In this document: positions 1 to 5,161 of the stretch, piece after piece
How positions within the stretch are numbered: position 1 is the first letter of the stretch
Layout: each line of letters starts with the position of its first letter
NCBI GenBank assembly: GCA_947631805.1
Contig: CANRNA010000064.1
Span: 1 to 8,886, forward strand
Reading direction: 5' to 3'
Source: an uncultured Oscillospiraceae bacterium
GTDB taxonomy: Bacteria > Bacillota > Clostridia > Oscillospirales > Oscillospiraceae
DNA: 8,886 nucleotides
Notes under the pieces: generated by a model
Databases searched by the model: none
What the model was told of the DNA's origin: nothing
The model's input: the letters and a program-made list of their open reading frames with translations, nothing else
Program-made: the position numbers and the translations under genes

Positions 1-132
1 CTGCGGCTGGCGGTCATGCACAACCTGTGGTTTTACAACAACCTGACCGCCGAGATACGCGCCGCCCTGGAGGCGGGGACCTTCGGGGCCTATCGGGCAA
101 AATATGCCAAACTTCTTGACACGAGGATATAA
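1..132 (+). CDS. tgt: tRNA-guanine (queuine) transglycosylase, C-terminal end (partial)
   Basis: This is the last 43 codons of a gene that begins before the window; the frame opens at base 1 and stops at TAA 130-132. The peptide begins LRLAVMHNLWFYNNL and then runs TAEIRAALEAG. This matches the conserved C-terminus of bacterial tRNA-guanine transglycosylase, where the motif RLxTxHNLxFYxxLMxxIR carries the histidine that completes the Cys3-His structural zinc site (His7 of this fragment). The enzyme exchanges guanine at position 34 of GUN-anticodon tRNAs for preQ1 in the queuosine pathway, in the cytoplasm. The following yajC supports the call, since tgt-yajC is a widespread bacterial gene order. 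The catalytic core is outside the window, so activity cannot be judged. Its final codons also contain the promoter assigned to yajC. Confidence 0.88.
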   Translation: MRLAVMHNLWFYNNLTAEIRAALEAGTFGAYRAKYAKLLDTRI

Positions 133-145
133 AGACTATTATAAT
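116..145 (+). promoter_or_regulatory. Sigma-A promoter for yajC inside the 3' end of tgt
   Basis: A perfect -35 box TTGACA (116-121) and a perfect -10 box TATAAT (140-145) are separated by 18 bases. Transcription would start near 151-153, just upstream of the yajC ribosome-binding site GGAGG (161-165). The -35 box is formed by the last Leu-Asp-Thr codons of tgt and the -10 box lies just after its stop. yajC can therefore be transcribed independently of tgt. Inferred from sequence match only. Confidence 0.75.
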
Positions 146-172
146 AAGAGTAACTTTTTTGGAGGTATTCAA

Positions 173-574
173 ATGAAACTTTCTCGCCTGAACAGGTTTA
201 TCGCGCTGGCGGCCCTGGTGGCCCTGGCCGCGCTCACCCTCTCCGGCTGCGCCCCCGTGGCGACGGAGGGCGGCGACGGCACGGCCGCGGCCGCGGGCGG
301 CGGTCTGAGCATGATCATCATGATGATCGCCATGATCGCCGTGTTCTATTTCTTCATGATCCGTCCGGAGAACAAGAAGAAAAAGCAGGCGCAGCAGATG
401 CGGGACAACCTGGCTGTTGGTGACACCATCACCACCATCGGCGGCATCATGGGCAAGATCGTCAACGTGAAGGACAACGCCATCGTCATCGAGACCAGCG
501 AGGACCGGGTGCGTATGCAGCTGACCAAGTGGTCCGTGTCCAGCGTGGGCAAGCAGACCGAAGAGCCCCAGTGA
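173..574 (+). CDS. yajC: Preprotein translocase accessory subunit YajC with a lipoprotein-like signal
   Basis: A 133-residue membrane protein of the YajC family, which associates with SecDF-SecYEG and assists protein export. The start ATG 173 is chosen because GGAGG (161-165) sits 7 bases upstream; an in-frame ATG at 104 lies inside tgt and lacks such a site. Residues 1-26 form a signal with a basic start (MKLSRLNR), a hydrophobic stretch and a lipobox LSGC with Cys26. A Gly/Ala-rich linker (27-45) precedes a Met/Ile-rich transmembrane helix (about 46-63), then the YajC signature FYFFMIRPENKKKK and the conserved soluble region VGDTITTIGGIMGKIV. The classical E. coli form has only a short N-terminal stretch before its single helix, so the lipobox is odd. 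If processed by signal peptidase II, the protein would be lipid-anchored and also membrane-spanning. The family call is secure; lipidation is inference. Confidence 0.93.
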   Translation: MKLSRLNRFIALAALVALAALTLSGCAPVATEGGDGTAAAAGGGLSMIIMMIAMIAVFYFFMIRPENKKKKQAQQMRDNLAVGDTITTIGGIMGKIVNVKDNAIVIETSEDRVRMQLTKWSVSSVGKQTEEPQ

Positions 575-587
575 CAGCTTCCGGCAA

Positions 588-645
588 ATAATGACATCCC
601 CCTGTGAATAGGCTTTTGTAAGTCCATCACAGGGGGAATCATTAT
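588..645 (+). promoter_or_regulatory. Hairpin sequestering the ribosome-binding site and start of the downstream membrane gene
   Basis: CCCCCTGTGA (598-607) pairs perfectly with TCACAGGGGG (627-636) around a 19-base loop. A 7-base outer stem follows, 588-594 with 639-645, across a small internal loop. The right arm contains the only plausible Shine-Dalgarno sequence, AGGGGG (631-636), 7 bases before ATG 644, and the outer stem includes the first two bases of that ATG. No T-run follows, so it is unlikely to be an intrinsic terminator. As RNA it would hide the start site, suggesting translational control or processing. The pairing is visible; the role is inference. Confidence 0.6.
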
Positions 646-1045
646 GTCGTTTTTGAAAAAGAGCTCCTTTGCCGTGTGCGCGGCCGTGGGCACGGGCTGC
701 GCCATTGTCCTGACGGCGCTTTTGCTCCTGCCCTTTGCCTGGGCGGTCCAGCGCCAATGGCTGCCCCAGCAGGGCGGGTGGCTGTACGCGGCCGGGTGCG
801 CCTTCGCGGCGGTGCTCGTTCCCACGGCCGTCATCGCCCGGACGCGCCGCCGCCAGGCCATGGCCACGGGAGGGGTCCTGAGCCTGGCTTATGTGGCCCT
901 GGTCGCGCTGCTGTGCGCCCTGGGGGGGAAGAACTGCGCCTTCGGCCTGTGGCTGGCCGCCCTGGCCGCGGCCGCTCTGGCGGGCGGCATGGCGGGGGCG
1001 GTGCTGTCCATTCGTCAAAATACACATAAGAAGAGACGGCGTTAG
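644..1045 (+). CDS. Small four-helix membrane protein, resembles the TIGR04086 family
   Basis: A 133-residue integral membrane protein with four predicted helices, roughly residues 9-32, 45-65, 74-93 and 99-121. It starts with MSFLKKSS and ends in a strongly basic tail (HKKRRR). Length, topology and position directly after yajC resemble the uncharacterised Clostridia family TIGR04086; this rests on remembered context and general pattern, not on a decisive motif. The start is ATG 644 with AGGGGG 7 bases upstream, which is locked in a hairpin (588-645). The gap from yajC is 69 bases and no separate promoter is obvious, so co-transcription with yajC is likely. No terminator is visible after it; the sequence turns AT-rich at once. 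No function is known to me. Small polar residues (Gly, Ala, Cys) are frequent in the helices, and no catalytic motif is seen. Confidence 0.7.
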   Translation: MSFLKKSSFAVCAAVGTGCAIVLTALLLLPFAWAVQRQWLPQQGGWLYAAGCAFAAVLVPTAVIARTRRRQAMATGGVLSLAYVALVALLCALGGKNCAFGLWLAALAAAALAGGMAGAVLSIRQNTHKKRRR

Positions 1046-1093
1046 GCAAGATTAAATACTATACGTTATCTAGTGCGAAGGTCAACATAAGGG

Positions 1094-1192
1094 GTTACAA
1101 ATACACCAAATGTCGTTATAAATTGTAACTTATGACACCAGAAATTGAAGAAATCCAGATTCTAGCCAGAAAAATAAATTACAAATTGTAAC
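1094..1192. promoter_or_regulatory. Repeated TTACAA-A-TTGTAA palindromes, possible operator array
   Basis: Two copies of one palindrome lie here: GTTATAAATTGTAAC (1115-1129, one G-T mismatch between the arms) and TTACAAATTGTAA (1179-1191, perfect arms around a central A). A half-site GTTACAAAT lies at 1094-1102. The second copy is nested in a wider palindrome, TAAATTA (1175-1181) with TAATTTA (1193-1199). The centres at about 1101, 1122 and 1185 are 21 and 63 bases apart, both close to whole numbers of helical turns. That would suit a protein binding one face of the DNA. In such AT-rich sequence chance palindromes are also possible. Confidence 0.4.
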
Positions 1193-1262
1193 TAATTTAA
1201 ATTTTTAGTTCACATAATATCCGTTAAAAGTAACAAAAATTACATTTTTCGCAAAAAAACTC

Positions 1263-1291
1263 TTGATTACATCTTGAATTTGTTATATAGT
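1263..1291 (+). promoter_or_regulatory. Sigma-A promoter for xerD
   Basis: The -35 box TTGATT (1263-1268) and -10 box TATAGT (1286-1291) are spaced by 17 bases, with an expected start near 1298. The octamer GTGGTCAC occurs at 1290-1297, on the -10/start region, and again at 1329-1336 just before the start codon. These direct copies 39 bases apart could be coincidence or paired operator sites. Confidence 0.65.
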
Positions 1292-1337
1292 GGTCACACG
1301 ATAATTATGTCAAACGACACAGAGGAGTGTGGTCACT

Positions 1338-2225
1338 GTGACGAATGAGGAGTGCATCGGGAGATACGAGCGGTATCTGGCCGATGAGAAGAAGGCGTCC
1401 AAGAATACCCTCAGCTCTTACCTCCGCGATATCCGCCAGTTCGGGGACTTTTTGACAGGAAGCGGCTGCGATTATGTCACTGCGGAGGAGGAGGACCTGA
1501 ACGCCTATATCGACCACCTCCGGGAGGTGGGCAAATCGGTTGCCACAGTTTCCCGTAATATCGCCTCTCTGAAAAACTTCTACGTCTGGATGAAGCTCCA
1601 GGGCTATGTGGACGCCAACCCCACCGGTCAGCTCGTGCCGGACAAGGCCACCCACAAGCTGCCGTCGGTGCTCACGGCCCAGGAGGTGGACCTGCTGCTG
1701 GCCCAGCCGGAGTGCACCGACCGGAAGGGATACCGGGACAGGGCGATGCTGGAGCTTTTGTACGCCACGGGCATCCGGGTCAGCGAGCTTATAGGCCTGG
1801 ACGTGTCCGACCTGAATCTGGCCGCCGGTATCATCAACTGCCGGGGCAGGGACAAGGTGCGCACCATCCCCCTGTATCCCAAGGCGGTGAAGGCGCTGAA
1901 GGACTATGTGGACTTCATCCGGCCGGAGATGATAGCGGTCCCGGGGGAGAGGGCCCTGTTCGTGAACGTGAGCGGCGAGAGGATGAGCCGCCAGGGCTTC
2001 TGGAAGATCGTCAAGAGCTACCAGCAGAAGGCGGGCATAGAGAAGGATATCACCCCCCACACCCTGCGCCACAGCTTCGCCACCCATCTGCTGGAAAACG
2101 GCGCGGACCTGCACTCCATCCAGGAGATGCTGGGCCACGCGGACATAAGCTCCACCCAGATCTACTCCCAGCTGGTGAAGCGGCAGCTGAAGGACATATA
2201 CAACAAGGCGCACCCGAGAGCGTGA
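1338..2225 (+). CDS. xerD: Tyrosine recombinase of the XerC/XerD type
   Basis: A 295-residue site-specific recombinase that resolves chromosome dimers at dif, acting with the division-linked DNA translocase FtsK/SpoIIIE. The SAM-like core-binding domain covers about residues 1-85 and the catalytic domain about 105-290. All six catalytic positions are visible: Arg147 (ATGIRVSEL), Lys173 (GRDKVRTIPL), His241 and Arg244 (HTLRHSFATHLL), His267 (LGHADISSTQIY) and the nucleophile Tyr276. Their spacing and the length match XerD (296-298 residues). The start is set at GTG 1338, which lies 10 bases after GAGGAG (1322-1327); the earlier in-frame GTG 1329 is only one base from that site. It is a single-gene transcript with its own promoter and terminator. 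No attachment sites or other integrase-associated genes are seen, which favours the housekeeping recombinase over a phage integrase. XerC versus XerD cannot be fixed with certainty. Confidence 0.9.
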   Translation: MTNEECIGRYERYLADEKKASKNTLSSYLRDIRQFGDFLTGSGCDYVTAEEEDLNAYIDHLREVGKSVATVSRNIASLKNFYVWMKLQGYVDANPTGQLVPDKATHKLPSVLTAQEVDLLLAQPECTDRKGYRDRAMLELLYATGIRVSELIGLDVSDLNLAAGIINCRGRDKVRTIPLYPKAVKALKDYVDFIRPEMIAVPGERALFVNVSGERMSRQGFWKIVKSYQQKAGIEKDITPHTLRHSFATHLLENGADLHSIQEMLGHADISSTQIYSQLVKRQLKDIYNKAHPRA

Positions 2226-2241
2226 CGATATATAAAGACCC

Positions 2242-2277
2242 GCGTCCCCGTCCATCCGACGGGGACGCTTTGCGCTT
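2242..2277 (+). terminator. Hairpin terminator after xerD
   Basis: A perfect 11-base stem, GCGTCCCCGTC (2242-2252) with GACGGGGACGC (2258-2268), encloses a 5-base loop 17 bases after the xerD stop. The tail (TTTGCGCTT) is only partly T-rich, so termination may be incomplete. The -35 box of the next gene begins in this tail. Confidence 0.7.
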
Positions 2278-2304
2278 GACGGCGGGAGATGGGATTGCTA
2301 TAAT
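2276..2304 (+). promoter_or_regulatory. Strong extended -10 promoter for the helix-turn-helix gene
   Basis: TTGACG (2276-2281) and a perfect TATAAT (2299-2304) are separated by 17 bases. A TG dinucleotide one base before the -10 box makes it an extended -10 promoter. The start would fall near 2311, giving a leader of about 24 bases with AAGGGG (2321-2326) as ribosome-binding site. Confidence 0.8.
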
Positions 2305-2334
2305 ATTTGCATCTCATGGAAAGGGGCGAGAGTG

Positions 2335-2817
2335 ATGGAGGCCATTTTTACCCAGGAGCCCGGCGGGACGGCGCTGGCCTCTTTGGGCGCCGATCGGAAG
2401 CGGGACACGGATGAGCTGCTGCGGATACTCCAGGGCACCTCACGGCTGAGCTCCGCCCTGAAGACGATAGAGGGAGAGATGGGGGCGCCCGATTTTGCCC
2501 AGGAGCTGGGCGCGCTCATGAAGCAGAGACAGCTGACGGCCGCCGAGCTGAGCGAGACGGCCCTGCTCAGCCGCTCGTTCATCTATCAGCTTTGCAGCGG
2601 GGAGCGAAAGCCCAGCCGGGACATGGTGCTGCGCCTGGCCCTGGCGCTGGAGCTGTCCTTGGACGATACCCAGCGGCTTTTGCGCTCCGCCCGGCGGGGA
2701 GCGCTGTATCCCCGTGTCCTCCGGGACGCCATCGTGATATTCGCCCTGAACGGCCGCATGGGCGTGACGGCGGCGGATGAACAATTAGTCACCAGAGGCG
2801 AAGCGAGCCTCCTCTAG
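2335..2817 (+). CDS. XRE-like helix-turn-helix protein
   Basis: A 160-residue cytoplasmic protein of unknown role. An N-terminal region of about 50 residues (acidic/basic helix around DRKRDTDELLRILQGTSRL) precedes a Cro/CI-type helix-turn-helix at about 54-115. In it, LTAAELSETALLSRSFIYQL fits helices 2-3, followed by SGERKPSRDMVLRLALALEL. A C-terminal helical part (LYPRVLRDAIVIFALNGRMG) follows. This arrangement resembles small XRE-like proteins common in Clostridia, some of which lie near Ser/Thr kinase genes, but no kinase is in this window. ATG 2335 is 8 bases from AAGGGG; GTG 2332 is a possible alternative start only 5 bases away. It is monocistronic with a strong promoter. Its last codons (RGEASLL) run into the repeat region, where GAGGC/GCCTC arms overlap the 3' end. 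Its target genes cannot be predicted. Confidence 0.8.
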   Translation: MEAIFTQEPGGTALASLGADRKRDTDELLRILQGTSRLSSALKTIEGEMGAPDFAQELGALMKQRQLTAAELSETALLSRSFIYQLCSGERKPSRDMVLRLALALELSLDDTQRLLRSARRGALYPRVLRDAIVIFALNGRMGVTAADEQLVTRGEASLL

Positions 2818-2915
2818 CGGCGGGCTATTTTCCGTCATACTTCGTCAGGCGGCTTGGAAATACACAAAGTATTCCCTGCGCCGTCTTTCTCGTCTGACGA
2901 AAAATATCCGCGCCG
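2818..2915. repeat. ~98-base imperfect palindrome, candidate dispersed intergenic repeat
   Basis: The outer stem pairs CGGCGGG (2818-2824) with CCGCGCCG (2908-2915), allowing one bulged base. It continues with TATTTTCCGTCA (2826-2837) against TGACGAAAAATA (2895-2906), 11 of 12 matched. An inner hairpin pairs GGAAATAC (2856-2863) with GTATTCC (2869-2875), one bulge, around a 5-base loop, with CGGC/GCCG (2850-2853, 2880-2883) outside it. It begins directly after the stop codon of the preceding gene. The nested structure resembles REP-like or miniature inverted-repeat elements; its copy number elsewhere is not visible here. Confidence 0.6.
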
Positions 2916-2927
2916 CGATTCTCCTTT

Positions 2928-2962
2928 CCCCATGAGACCCGCTTCGCTGGGCTCTCATGGGG
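2928..2962. repeat. Second long inverted repeat (CCCCATGAGA / TCTCATGGGG)
   Basis: CCCCATGAGA (2928-2937) pairs perfectly with TCTCATGGGG (2953-2962). The inner CCC/GGG pairs (2938-2940, 2949-2951) leave one bulged base and an 8-base loop. Neither strand has a T-run after the stem, so an intrinsic terminator is unlikely. It lies 12 bases after the longer palindrome and may be part of the same element. Confidence 0.55.
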
Positions 2963-2980
2963 GCCCCGAGTGAAATAGGA

Positions 2981-3020
2981 ACCAGCCGAGATGTGCTGTC
3001 TCGGCTGGTGAGTTATTTTT
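2981..3020. terminator. Shared terminator between convergent genes
   Basis: A perfect 11-base stem, ACCAGCCGAGA (2981-2991) with TCTCGGCTGGT (2999-3009), encloses a 7-base loop. On the plus strand it is followed by TTATTTTT (3013-3020), a good intrinsic terminator tail for the helix-turn-helix transcript. On the minus strand it follows the exonuclease stop with a weaker tail (TCCTATTT). It probably serves both convergent genes. Confidence 0.75.
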
Positions 3021-3982
3021 CAGGTACCGGGTTTGCGCTTGCCCCGGCGTCTGCGGCGGCGGGGCTTGGTCCGCTGGGCGTGGAAGGAGGCGACCATGTC
3101 CTCGCTGGCGCTGTACAGCAGCCGGTTGGCGACCCAGGAGCCGTCCTCGGTCTGACGCAGGCGGATACGGCACAGATACGCCCCGTGCTCCGGGCACTGG
3201 GCCAGGGACATGTAGCGCTTGTCTCCCTGGCTGACCCAGCGGGTGCGCTCCAGCTCCCGGCCGCACTCCGGGCAGACGGCCCGGGACTGCTGCACCGCCT
3301 CCCACAGGGCCTCCCGGGTGGGATAGGAGGGGGACACCGTGTGCTGCAGAGGCTCGGGCTGGGACTGGTCCCCTCCGTGGGTGTGGCAGGTGAGCTGGCG
3401 GACGATCTGGGGATAGTCGGAAAGGCCCTTTTTCATATCCAGCCGGGAGCAGACAAGAGCGGTGTTATAGGCGTCTCCCAAGGCGTCGTGGGCGATGCGG
3501 GTCTGCTCGATGGAGAAGTGCTCCATGGCGGTCTCCAGGGACTTCTGGTTCCGGTCCTCGTCCTCGGTGAGCGTGTTGTATATGAGCTGCAGATTCACCC
3601 ACTGGCCCATCCAGTCGATGTCCAGGTCATGGATGATGCAGTTTTGCTCCATGATGCCTCTGTCGTCATAGCCCCAGGTCATGAAGGTGCATCCCGGCCC
3701 GCACCAGGCCAGAAACTGCTCCAGGGCCTTGGGGAAGGGCTGGCCGTGGGCCAGGCGGGCATTGTCGAAGCCGGTGAGCTTTTTCACCTTGAAGTGCATT
3801 TTCCTGAACCACACGGGGCTCACGTCGCACTGGAATTCCTCTCCCGGTGTGAAGTCGTCGTTCAGCTTCACGGCGCCGATCTGGATGATCTCGCCCCGCA
3901 GGTGGATGGGAAGATGGTTGAAAACTGGGGATCTGGCGCTCATGGCCTGGTTCCACTCCAGGTCAATGACAATGTATGGCAT
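3020..3982 (-). CDS. DEDDh 3'-5' exonuclease domain protein with zinc-finger-like and poly-arginine C-terminus
   Basis: A 320-residue protein with an RNase T/DnaQ-like exonuclease domain at about 1-185. Motif I is VIDLEWN with Asp7 and Glu9, motif II TWGYDDRGI with Asp106 (or Asp107), and motif III AHDALGDAYNTA with His165 and Asp170, the HxxxxD spacing of the DEDDh group. These acidic residues bind two metal ions for 3'-5' hydrolysis of DNA or RNA. Residues 237-271 (CPEC, then CPEHGAYLC) could form a small zinc site. The tail is very basic (six arginines at 308-313, then GKRK), suggesting nucleic-acid binding. The start MPYIVIDLEWN is chosen because AGGAAGG (3991-3997) lies 8 bases upstream; the in-frame extension to 4054 overlaps the promoter. 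Related Firmicute proteins include the KapD group. The substrate is unknown. The gene is divergent from ddl and convergent with the helix-turn-helix gene. Confidence 0.85.
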   Translation of the reverse strand: MPYIVIDLEWNQAMSARSPVFNHLPIHLRGEIIQIGAVKLNDDFTPGEEFQCDVSPVWFRKMHFKVKKLTGFDNARLAHGQPFPKALEQFLAWCGPGCTFMTWGYDDRGIMEQNCIIHDLDIDWMGQWVNLQLIYNTLTEDEDRNQKSLETAMEHFSIEQTRIAHDALGDAYNTALVCSRLDMKKGLSDYPQIVRQLTCHTHGGDQSQPEPLQHTVSPSYPTREALWEAVQQSRAVCPECGRELERTRWVSQGDKRYMSLAQCPEHGAYLCRIRLRQTEDGSWVANRLLYSASEDMVASFHAQRTKPRRRRRRGKRKPGT

Positions 3983-4022
3983 GTTCGTGTCCTTCCTGAT
4001 GCGCAATCGGCGCTTAAGATTC

Positions 4023-4051
4023 ATTTTAGCATACTTCGGAAAAAATAACAA
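4023..4051 (-). promoter_or_regulatory. Promoter for the exonuclease gene
   Basis: Read on the minus strand, TTGTTA (4046-4051) and TAAAAT (4023-4028) are 17 bases apart, with TG one base before the -10 box (TGCTAAAAT), an extended -10. The start codon lies about 40 bases beyond the -10 box. Confidence 0.65.
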
Positions 4052-4056
4052 CATAA

Positions 4057-4085
4057 TTGCGCGGGCCAGCCGTATATGTTAAAAT
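4057..4085 (+). promoter_or_regulatory. Promoter for the ddl-murF operon
   Basis: TTGCGC (4057-4062) and TAAAAT (4080-4085) are spaced by 17 bases. The -35 match is modest and the -10 match good. Only 5 bases separate its -35 box from that of the divergent exonuclease promoter, so the two promoters probably share a control region. Confidence 0.5.
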
Positions 4086-4121
4086 AAACCCTGTCAAATG
4101 TGAGCCACAGGAGGTACCACC

Positions 4122-5147
4122 ATGAGGATAGCGGTTTTGTGCGGCGGGCTTTCCAACGAGAGGGACGTGTCCCTGTCCGGGGGGACCGGCATCGCCGGGG
4201 CCCTGCGGGAGAGGGGCCACGCCGTGGCGCTGCTGGACCTGTTTTTGGGCTGGACGGAGCCCATTGCCGATATAGAGGACGTGTTCACCCTGTCGGAGGA
4301 GGGCGTCCCGTTCGCCGTGGGGGAGGACGCCCCCGACCTGGAGGCCGTGCGGGCCATGCGCCCCGGCCAGGGGCTGGTGGGCCCGCGGGTGCTGGATATA
4401 TGCCGGGCGGCGGATATCGTCTTTCTGGCCCTCCACGGGGACGAGGGGGAGAACGGCAAGCTCCAGGCGTATTTTGACATCAACGGGGTGCGCTACACCG
4501 GCAGCGGCTATATGGGCAGCGCCCTGGCCATGGATAAGGCCCTATCCAAGGTCATGCTCCGGGCGGCGGGCGTGCCAGTGGCGGAGAGCGTCACTGTCCG
4601 CCGGGGAGAGGACGCGCCCGCCTTCGATTTTCCCTGTGTGGTGAAGCCCTGCTCGGGGGGCAGCAGCGTGGGCACCACCATCGTGAACGGACCAGGGGAG
4701 TATGGCGCGGCCCTGGAGCTGGCCTTCCGCTATGAGGACAGCGTCCTGGTGGAGCGATTCATCCCCGGCCGGGAGCTGACGGTGGGGGTGCTGGACGGGA
4801 AGGCCATGCCCGTGACGGAGATCATCCCCAAGTCGGGGTTTTACGACTATAAAAACAAGTATCAGCCCGGCCTGACCGACGAGCCCTGCCCCGCGCCCAT
4901 CACGCCGGAGCAGACCGCTGCCATCCAGAGCCTGGCCGAGCGGGTGTATGAGACGCTGCGCCTTCAGGCCTATGGCCGGGTGGACTTCATCATGGGCCGG
5001 GACGGGACCTTCTACTGCCTGGAGGCCAACACCCTGCCGGGCATGACCCCCACCAGCCTGATACCCCGGATGGGCCGGGCCATGGGCATGGACTACGGCC
5101 AGCTCTGCCAGGCGCTCATCGACGCGTCCATGAAAAAATACGCCTGA
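4122..5147 (+). CDS. ddl: D-alanine--D-alanine ligase
   Basis: A 341-residue ATP-grasp enzyme that joins two D-alanines with ATP in the cytoplasm, making the dipeptide for peptidoglycan precursors. The N-terminal domain has CGGLSNERDVSLSGG, whose Glu13 corresponds to the glutamate contacting the first D-Ala. LHGDEGENG (104-112) and AMDKALSKVMLRAAGVPVAE are family blocks. The ATP-grasp part has VVKPCSGGSSVGTT (173-186, Ser181/Ser182) and VERFIPGREL. The omega-loop YDYKNKY carries Lys246-Tyr247, as in true D-Ala-D-Ala ligases and unlike D-lactate-specific VanA-type enzymes. Metal ligands are Asp288, Glu301 and Asn303 (VDFIMG and LEANTLPGMTPTSL). The start ATG 4122 lies 7 bases after AGGAGG (4109-4114). 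It heads an operon with murF, the enzyme that uses its product, after a 14-base gap. The usual length and motifs make the call secure. Confidence 0.96.
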   Translation: MRIAVLCGGLSNERDVSLSGGTGIAGALRERGHAVALLDLFLGWTEPIADIEDVFTLSEEGVPFAVGEDAPDLEAVRAMRPGQGLVGPRVLDICRAADIVFLALHGDEGENGKLQAYFDINGVRYTGSGYMGSALAMDKALSKVMLRAAGVPVAESVTVRRGEDAPAFDFPCVVKPCSGGSSVGTTIVNGPGEYGAALELAFRYEDSVLVERFIPGRELTVGVLDGKAMPVTEIIPKSGFYDYKNKYQPGLTDEPCPAPITPEQTAAIQSLAERVYETLRLQAYGRVDFIMGRDGTFYCLEANTLPGMTPTSLIPRMGRAMGMDYGQLCQALIDASMKKYA

Positions 5148-5161
5148 TACCGGAGGATGCC

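Larger units (their letters stand above)
1046..1337. other. AT-rich gene-free block upstream of xerD
   Basis: About 290 bases without a supportable gene. By direct count, bases 1141-1260 contain 27 G or C out of 120 (about 22%), against roughly 60-70% in the flanking genes. The block holds repeated TTACAA/TTGTAA boxes (1094-1192), a further GTAA-N6-TTAC pair (1230-1243) and the xerD promoter (1263-1291). No terminator for the upstream gene is seen. Bases 1132-1191 could encode 19 residues, but there is no ribosome-binding site. It may be a long regulatory region or a scar of a past insertion or deletion. Confidence 0.7.

Noticed and set aside
1132..1191. Possible 19-residue peptide gene in the AT-rich block
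   Set aside because: It has an ATG and a stop but no ribosome-binding site, and it overlaps the palindromic boxes; no support for translation.
1094..1200. dif site for the Xer recombinase
   Set aside because: The palindromes near xerD do not show the 11-6-11 arrangement or the sequence of the B. subtilis-type dif as I remember it; the match is too poor to call.
1338..2225. Phage or mobile-element integrase
   Set aside because: Length and catalytic spacing match housekeeping XerD, and no excisionase, attachment repeats, tRNA or phage genes are nearby.
2838..2936. Minus-strand 32-codon frame (starting MGKGESRRGYF) within the palindromes
   Set aside because: It lies wholly inside the inverted repeats and its ATG is in a hairpin arm; it is best explained as repeat sequence read by chance.
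2957..4048. Long plus-strand open frame (363 codons) opposite the exonuclease gene
   Set aside because: It is antisense to a gene with all DEDDh motifs and a good ribosome-binding site. Long antisense frames are common in GC-rich coding DNA, and its translation shows no recognisable domain.
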